From contig QANY01005049.1 of assembly GCA_003255025.1 (NCBI GenBank), positions 62,001 to 126,000 on the forward strand: DNA of 64,000 nt. Reading direction: 5' to 3'. Shown in pieces: positions 58,166-64,000 of the stretch. A model generated the notes under the pieces. The model made no database searches. It saw nothing but the letters and a program-made list of their open reading frames with translations, and was not told the DNA's origin. The stretch's first letter is position 1. Each line of letters begins with the position of its first letter. This DNA comes from Datisca glomerata (lineage: Eukaryota; Streptophyta; Magnoliopsida; Cucurbitales; Datiscaceae). Position numbers and translations under genes: made by a program.

Positions 58166-58440
58166 ACAGGAAGTACCTTGATACTTTCATAGATCGAAGG
58201 CTCTGGCTCCATCACCATTGGGGCTAAGCCATAAATTGCTTCACCTAGGCCACCACCACCACCATTAAAGGTGAAACCCAAAAGCAGGAATTGCTGTTGT
58301 GAAAAATAAATGAACAACCATAGCAGAGAGAGAGCCCCAACGACGAAGCTTCTTAGATTTCTCCTAGAAGAGGAAGAAATTGGTCGTTTGCGTTGGAGGA
58401 GAGATTGATCTTCGCGTGCCCTAGGTTTTGTTGAAGGCGG
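58166..58440 (-). pseudogene. Leader of an unidentified type II membrane protein, fused to the tubulin fragment
   Basis: The minus-strand frame runs on directly into VQLERINV. It reads a basic stretch (RKRPISSSSRRNLRS), one hydrophobic span (FVVGALSLLWLFIYF) and a Gly-rich part (GGGGGLGEAIYG), then acidic MVMEPEPS. This looks like the start of a Golgi-type single-span membrane protein. No ATG precedes it in frame. The family is not identified. Confidence 0.5.
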
Positions 58441-58726
58441 AGGGGAAGGGAAAAATAAAAAAGATGAAGAAGACGGGAACCTATTCTACCGGTTTCAAAG
58501 GAAATTAAACTTAAAAGTCATCTAACTACTGAGATTAATCTGACAATATCCTACGATCAGAATTAATCCCAGCGTTAATCCTGGGAACAAATTCTCAGCA
58601 TTGAAGAGGGATCCTACATTAGCATTAGAAACCATATATAAATTAACGAACATTGATTAAAGTTGATTTTGTATTGACAACTGTTGTATCAGAAGTACAC
58701 CTTTTGGAAAACATAAGCATACCAGA

Positions 58727-60490
58727 TTTTTTTTAAACTAGCAAAGCGCTATAAAACACTACTCCACAAAATAGATGTCAGCAATAAAAAGGGGTGCTGA
58801 CTCCCACCAAATACATGAATCAGGAGAGAAAAGTCCAAAATGAACCAAGCGATGGGCCGTTTTGTTACAAGACCGAGATATATGCTTAAAAGAAATAACA
58901 TTTTTGCATTAAAAATACGGATACACTCGTCTATGAGGAGCCCCATTCGGAAAAAGTAACCTCCTGAGAGTGGAAGGCTTTGACAATGTTCAAACAATCC
59001 GATTCGATTTCATCAACCTATAAATCTTTGACACATGCCATGGATAAGCCTTCGAGAAGAGCATTCACTAAAAGAGCATCCACATTCCCACTAAAATTCT
59101 TACAAAAAGCTCTAAGAACATTCTCATTACTATCACGGAAAATGCCCACCGTAAAATGCCCTCACTAACGGCCCCATCAATATTCAATTCAATTATGCCC
59201 TCCCCCAGTTTAACCTAAACCGAAGACGTCACTACTTAAGAGGGGGAATGGTTGAACGCATCATTCGCAAGCTTGTATTCAACTAAAAAATTCAATCCAT
59301 TCAACAATATTAAAGGCAGATTAAACTTACTAGAATGCATGGATTTATTCTATAGGACCATGTGCCCCGCCATAACAAAACTACTTTAATAGTGGAGGGA
59401 GTATCAAGATGCTGAAAATAATTTGATATAAAATCCATCATGGATCAATTTTGGCATTCCTTCAGAATTGAGTGCAATAACCCAACCTTACACCAAGTCT
59501 CTCTAATAAAAGAACAGAAGAAGAGGGTATGAACAGTAGAGTCTACTTTACCACAAAACTTGCATCTATCATACAAGCCAATCCTCCTAAATAAATTGGT
59601 TCTAGTTGGAATCAAATCTAACAAGGCACGCCATATAAAAAATTTCACCTTATTAGAGAGAGCAAGTTTCCATATACATTTCCACCACCAAAACTCGTCC
59701 TCCCTCACCGAAGTATAGGCTGGAAAATGATCTGATAAGCGCAAATTGTACCCACTTCTTACCGAATAATGCTCGTTCTTATTGAAATTCCAACATAGAT
59801 CATCACACCCTGCATTTGGAATTAAAGGAATGGACTTTACTAGGTCCACATCCTGCGGGGCGAGAAAGCAGCTAAAGCCTAGGGGTTTCAACTCTGCCCA
59901 TTCATCAAGTCTGCCACCATTAAATCAGGGGGCCTAAAACCAGAAAAAAATGGGTTTAAATGTTGAAGGTCTTGGGATCTATGGGTCCCAAAACACCCGG
60001 ATTGATTTCCCATCTCCAACCCTCCACTGAATCCCTTTTCTTAACAATTCCCTACCCCAAATAATGTTCCTCCAAATGTAACAGCTGTTTGATTTAGCTT
60101 TACAAAAAGAAAATTCGTTGAATGAAAGTATTTAGCTTTGAGAATCCTTGTTGCCAAGCTATTCGGGTCCTTACAAATTCTCCAACCTTGTTTCAATAAC
60201 AAAGCCTTGTTAAAGATCTCCAAGGATCTAAAGCCCATCCCCCCCTAAAGATTTCAGTTTGTAAAGATTATTCAAAGCCATCCAATGCAATTTCCTTTTA
60301 CGAACTGAGAAACCCCACCAAAATTTGACCATCTCCATACTTAGGTCCAAACAGAAATTACCTGTGTAACTAAAAAATATTTAGAGAATAAACGGGATGG
60401 GCTTGCACAACAACTTTGATGAGGATTTCTTTACCTGCAATCAAGAATTGTTTTTCCCTCTAAATGACTCATGATAGTCCGAGCTTTCTC
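58727..60490 (-). mobile_element. LINE-3, 3' part (reverse transcriptase tail, zf-RVT, RNase H)
   Basis: The minus strand reads KEILIKVVVQAHPVYSLN in shifting frames (about 60425-60370), MGFRSLEIFNKALLLKQGWRI (60238-60176) and AKYFHSTNFL, then a zf-RVT block in a 148-codon frame (59891-59445) with KLALSNKVKFFIWRALLDLI and CKFCGKVDSTVHTLFFC. An RNase H end follows with ESDCLNIVKAF (about 59010-58980) and the tail to 58750. An A-tail is seen as a T run at 58727-58734. The next LINE part upstream, the reverse transcriptase palm, is found at 61115-61560, beyond a copia segment. Confidence 0.88.
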
Positions 60491-61112
60491 AATAATGAAA
60501 TTAAGCAAGTGATAAGAGGCATAGATGATTGAGCAAGTAGTGTGATCCCTAATTTGACAATGTGTCTATGCTTTCTTTCAACCTTGCCATGTTGGTGATG
60601 GATAGGAGGACATTGATGCCTAAAGAGTATGCCTTGAGTTTGAAGAAACTGAGCAAAGGACCTATATTCGCCTCCCCAATCTGTTTGGAAAGATTTAATA
60701 GAAACGCCAAACTGCTTCTCAGCATAAGTTTTAAAATGAAGAAAAGTCTGAAATGCTTCAGATTTGAGTTTAAGAGGATATATCCATGTTTATATGAAAA
60801 AATCATCTATAAAGTGAATGTAATACTGAAAGCCATTAGAAGTTACAGGACCAGAACCTTAGATGCCAGAATGTATTAAATCTAAGGGCTGTGTGGTAAC
60901 AGTTTTAGATGGATAGTAGGTTAATTTGTGACTTTTTGCAAGCTCGCAAGCTTAACAAACAAATTTTGTCATACTTAGAGAAGGTAAGTGCAAGTTAAGT
61001 TGAGTTGGAACTTGATTTGTGATTTTTGTAGAAGGGTGACCTAGTTTGAGATGCCACAATTTATAAAGATTAGGGTGATACAGCAGAAATAAGAGCAGAA
61101 GTAGTATTAAAT
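60491..61112 (-). pseudogene. Copia-5 GAG-pre-integrase and integrase remnant
   Basis: The minus strand reads LYKLWHLKLGHPSTKI (61070-61022), then a degraded zinc-binding region, DLIHSGI (about 60885; the first catalytic Asp of HADLWG-type words is lost), WIYPLKLKSEAFQTF (about 60785-60740) and FQTDWGGEYR (60690-60661) with the second catalytic Asp. The last part (HHQHGKVERKH) ends near 60560. It lies between two pieces of LINE-3. Confidence 0.88.
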
Positions 61113-61114
61113 CT

Positions 61115-61560
61115 GAGTGAAAATTTGGGGAAAACGTCATCACCGATTTCTCAGAAATAATGCACTGTTTAAAACCCTGAGAATATGCCTCCAAAATCTA
61201 GTATAAAATTTTACAGTTTCCCATATCCGCTTTACAAAACAGCAAGTTATCATCCCCAAAGAAGAGGTGGGATATAGTTTGGTTTTTGTGGTAAATTCTG
61301 CGACACCTGAGATGATTTTGAGATTGGGCATCATTGATAAGAGCCGTAAGACCTTCTGCACGCAAAAGAAATAGATATGGGGATAATGGGTCCCCCGACA
61401 GAGACCTCGTTAAGGAGATAGATGCCCATACACCTCTCCATTCACCATAAAAGATAAAGTAATTATTTAGTCATACAATAATTAGTTATAAAGCTAGTGA
61501 TAGTGGGGTTCAGGGATGTGAAGTAAACTTTGGGAAACTTAGATACCAAATGCAAGTAAG
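61115..61560 (-). pseudogene. LINE-3 reverse transcriptase palm fragment
   Basis: The minus strand reads SGDPLSPYLFLLRAEGLTALI (about 61400-61335) and ISHLFFGDDNLLFCKADMGN (61270-61215), the palm with FGDD in place of the usual FADD, then EAYSQGFKQCIISEKSVMTFSPNF (61190-61120). It stops without an A-tail and joins copia pre-integrase sequence. It is colinear with 58727-60490. Confidence 0.88.
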
Positions 61561-61564
61561 AGCA

Positions 61565-62510
61565 GTAAGAGACCTTTGTCTCCAGGCAATTTCAGCTAAT
61601 AGAGCCATTCGTTAAGCATCCTTTAGAGCAGTACCTTCCTTATAGGTTTGGCCTTCATAAGACAAAAAGAATCATAAAATTCTATACAACATTGTTATCT
61701 TTAGTCAGTTTACAAACACATATAAGATTTTGGTAATATCTGGAAGATGAAGTAGAGTTTTAAGTTTAGAAGGAGTATCATTAGTAAGTAAGGAAGATGA
61801 CTCTGTGAGCAATAAGGAGAATGCTAAATTAGCAACAACAAGTCTCTCGGTCCATTATACCTAGATGCAACACTCAAGTTACCAAAATTTACAGTGACAT
61901 GATAATTGACTCCACTGTCCACATACCCAGATGAGTCTATAATTGATTCAGGGCCAACATTAAATGCAACAAGTTGATTTGGATAGTTTCTCAATATGTT
62001 GAGTTACAGTTGATGATTTGTAGGGCTTGCATTTTCTGTGAAACTTGTAATGACACACACTTACACTTTGAACAAGTTTGCCACATACTTGACATATTAG
62101 TTTCAAACATGCCTCCTCTTCTACCTCCTATTGTGTTGAATTCCTTGGCCCACAAGAGTTCCATGAATAGTTATTTCTTGTAAATTTCTTGAATAATTTT
62201 AGCTTGTTAAAAAATACCTTTCTTCCCATTGTCTATTGTTATTGCTACATTTGTAGATGCCTTGACTGTTTAAGCGTTGGACGTACTGAACTTCTCTAAT
62301 ATGTTTTCATGATTGATGAGAATGGATTGTACATCTTCCAAGACAGACTCTTTAAAAACCAAAATATTTCTTACATCCAAACAACAAACATTATCCGAAC
62401 CACTCTCCCCAGAAACTTTTCTGTCAAAATTGCTTTAACTAATATAAAATGGAATGTTTCTATGGCTCTGAAATTAAAGCACTTACACAGAATGAAACAT
62501 GGAAATTAAT
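61565..62510 (-). pseudogene. Copia-5 gag end and protease remnant
   Basis: The minus strand reads ESVLEDVQSILINHENILEKF (62355-62290), a degraded knuckle CQVCGKLVQSVSVC (62090-62050) and a protease site GYVDSGVNYHVTV (61930-61895), in which Asp-Ser-Gly is kept. LLTESSSLLTNDTPSKLKTLLHLPDITK and RKVLL follow down to about 61620. Frameshifts are present. It is split from its integrase (60491-61112) by the LINE palm fragment. Confidence 0.85.
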
Positions 62511-62599
62511 TCCCTACAGTCTTACGATGATTTTGATGGGAAATAAATGGTTAATTTTCAAAACTAATTTAACGTAGATGGCACTATTTAAAATACAAA

Positions 62600-63940
62600 G
62601 CCCATTTCATGGCAATGGGAATTCATCAAACTCAAGTCTAGATTATACTTAAAACATTTAGCCCTATAGCCAAGCCTACAACCATTCATACTGTTCTTAC
62701 ATTGGAAGTGTATTATGAGTGGGAAGTGCGTCAGTTGTATGTTAATTATGTGATTCTAAATGGCTCTTTTATTAACTCAATCTTTGGTGCAACCTGAGAG
62801 ATTTATAGATGTTGCTCACCCTGATTATGTATGCAAGTTGAAGAGAGCTTTATATGGCCTTAAACAAGCTCCTCGAGCTTGGTATAACTGGCTTACAACC
62901 ACACATTTACATTGAGGCTTTCATAACACTACATCTGATACATCTCTCTTTGTTTACAAGAATCATAAGTGCATAATATTTCTACTTGCTTATGTGGATG
63001 ACATAATTATCACTAGAAGAAGTCTTGCCAAGATACAATCTTTAATGATGATGTTAAGTAGTCTTTTGCTCTAAAAACCTAGCTCTATACATAACTTTAT
63101 TGGAATTGATATTGTGCGCACACTCACTAGATTTTCTCTCTCTTAGGAAGGTTACATCATTGAGCTTCTTCATAAAACAAATCTCTCTTATGCTAAGCCT
63201 TGCTCCACACCAACAAATACCTCAATTAAACTCTATCATGAAGACTCTGAAGCTTTTTCTGATGTCACTTTGTATTGTAGCACACTCTTCAATATTTGTT
63301 ACTAACTCAGCCTGACATCAATTTCATTGTCAAAAACCTAAGTCAGTTTGTACATAAACTGACTATAACTCACTGGAAATCTTACAAACGTTTACAATGC
63401 TATCTAAAGAACATTGTGTATGAGGGCATCAATCTTCAACCAACATATGAAATTACTCTTCATGCTTATTAGATGTTGGTTGTGACTCAAGTCTTGATGA
63501 TCTTCGATCAACTGGAGCTTATGCAGTTTTTCTTAGCAATTCCTTAGTCTATTGGTCCTCCAAGAAACAACTAGTTATTGCTCGATCCAGTACAGAAAGC
63601 GAGTATCGTGCTTATCTAAAACTACAACTGAAGTTGCTTGGATACAATCTCCACTCAATGAGTTGCATATTCATGTACCTTAGCCTTCAATCATTTAGTA
63701 AGACAACTTGAGTGCCTCCTCCCTCGTTGCATACCCAGTTCTGCATGCACATACCAAGCACTTAGAGACTGATCTCCATTTTATACGATATATTGTGTCG
63801 TCTTAATCACTTAAAGTTAGATTTGTACCATCTCTTTACCAAACAATTGATTTTCTCACTAAATGAGTCCTTGAAGCACGTTTTCCACTATCTAAAATCC
63901 AAGCTTTGAGTGGTCCGCACCCCTTTCACTTAAGGCGGGA
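62600..63940 (+). pseudogene. Copia-5 (or related copia) reverse transcriptase and RNase H remnant, plus strand
   Basis: The plus strand reads SPIAKPTTIHTVLTLE (62660-62705), [32 protein letters not shown] (62791-62886) and the catalytic AYVDDIIITRRS (62989-63024). The thumb and linker include EGYIIELLHKTNLSYAKPCSTPTN (63146-63217). RNase H pieces follow with STGAYAVFLSN-like and QLVIARSSTES-like words in shifted frames (63500-63610), then HTKHLETDLHFIRYIV (63750-63800). Purine tract AAGGCGGGA is at 63932-63940. Many frameshifts are present. The orientation is opposite to the gag-integrase part at 60491-62510. Confidence 0.88.
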
Positions 63941-64000
63941 TGATAGAGAAGAGAAGTCTATCATTAGCTTACCTATACAAATCACGGTAGTTCATGGACA
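63941..64000 (+). repeat. Start of a copia 3' LTR, cut by the window edge
   Basis: TGATAGAGAAGAGAAG directly follows the purine tract, with the TG expected of an LTR start. The rest lies outside the window. Confidence 0.7.

Noticed and set aside
1..64000. CRISPR arrays, bacterial operons, tRNA or rRNA genes
   Set aside because: No regularly spaced identical repeats with unique spacers, no prokaryotic-style genes, and no tRNA-like cloverleaf was noticed by eye; the window is plant nuclear DNA. A tRNAscan-SE run would be needed to exclude tRNA genes.

Overview
The window looks like nuclear DNA of a dicot plant. It is AT-rich, has no bacterial-style gene packing, and is crowded with plant-type Ty1/copia, Ty3/gypsy, LINE, CACTA and Helitron remnants. 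The exact species cannot be read from the sequence. Apart from one apparently intact single-exon gene at 41302-41871 (a 189-residue predicted membrane protein of unknown function), everything recognisable as coding is transposon-derived or a broken gene fragment.

Layout, left half. 1-3145 is AT-rich DNA without a gene. 3146-3715 is an array of about 93-bp units, each able to fold into two hairpins. 4060-12710 is a decayed copia element (Copia-1), split by a 3.9-kb LINE (LINE-1, 8514-12419) that itself carries an internal inversion. 13560-14220 is LTR-like debris. 14588-17024 is a CACTA-type element whose right end was later duplicated. 17401-18464 is the 3' end of a second LINE, and 19380-21150 is a Ty3/gypsy pol and LTR remnant. 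21400-23740 is a large imperfect inverted repeat of plant-mobile-domain (PMD) fragments, accompanied by two 63-64-bp repeat arrays. 25043-25722 is a GATC-rich insertion flanked by 13-bp direct repeats.

Layout, centre. 28284-28720 holds a small gypsy protease remnant. About 29710-38780 is a tandem segmental duplication of a 2-kb unit carrying a 0.69-kb non-autonomous Helitron. The second Helitron copy is interrupted by a complete 5.2-kb copia element (Copia-2, minus strand, 5-bp target duplication ATCTC). 39235-39650 is a GC-rich island resembling plant mitochondrial DNA. The intact gene follows at 41302-41871.

Layout, right half. 42509-51771 is a CACTA-like element split by an 8.8-kb long-LTR copia (Copia-3, minus strand). 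53459-54030 is the start of another copia (primer site and gag), running into a 45-bp repeat array. 55716-56085 holds a TA microsatellite with one undetermined base and a degenerate 23-bp repeat. 57303-58440 is a cluster of gene fragments in one orientation (a type II membrane-protein-like leader, beta-tubulin exon 1, and a TlyA-type rRNA methyltransferase S4 domain) with splice sites kept. 58727-62510 interleaves LINE and copia pieces, and 62600-64000 holds the RT-RNase H half and 3' LTR start of a copia in the opposite orientation.

No operon-like cooperation is expected among these parts. The biology visible here is nested transposition, local duplication and inversion, and transposon-style capture of gene fragments. 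All calls were made by eye; similarity searches were not possible.
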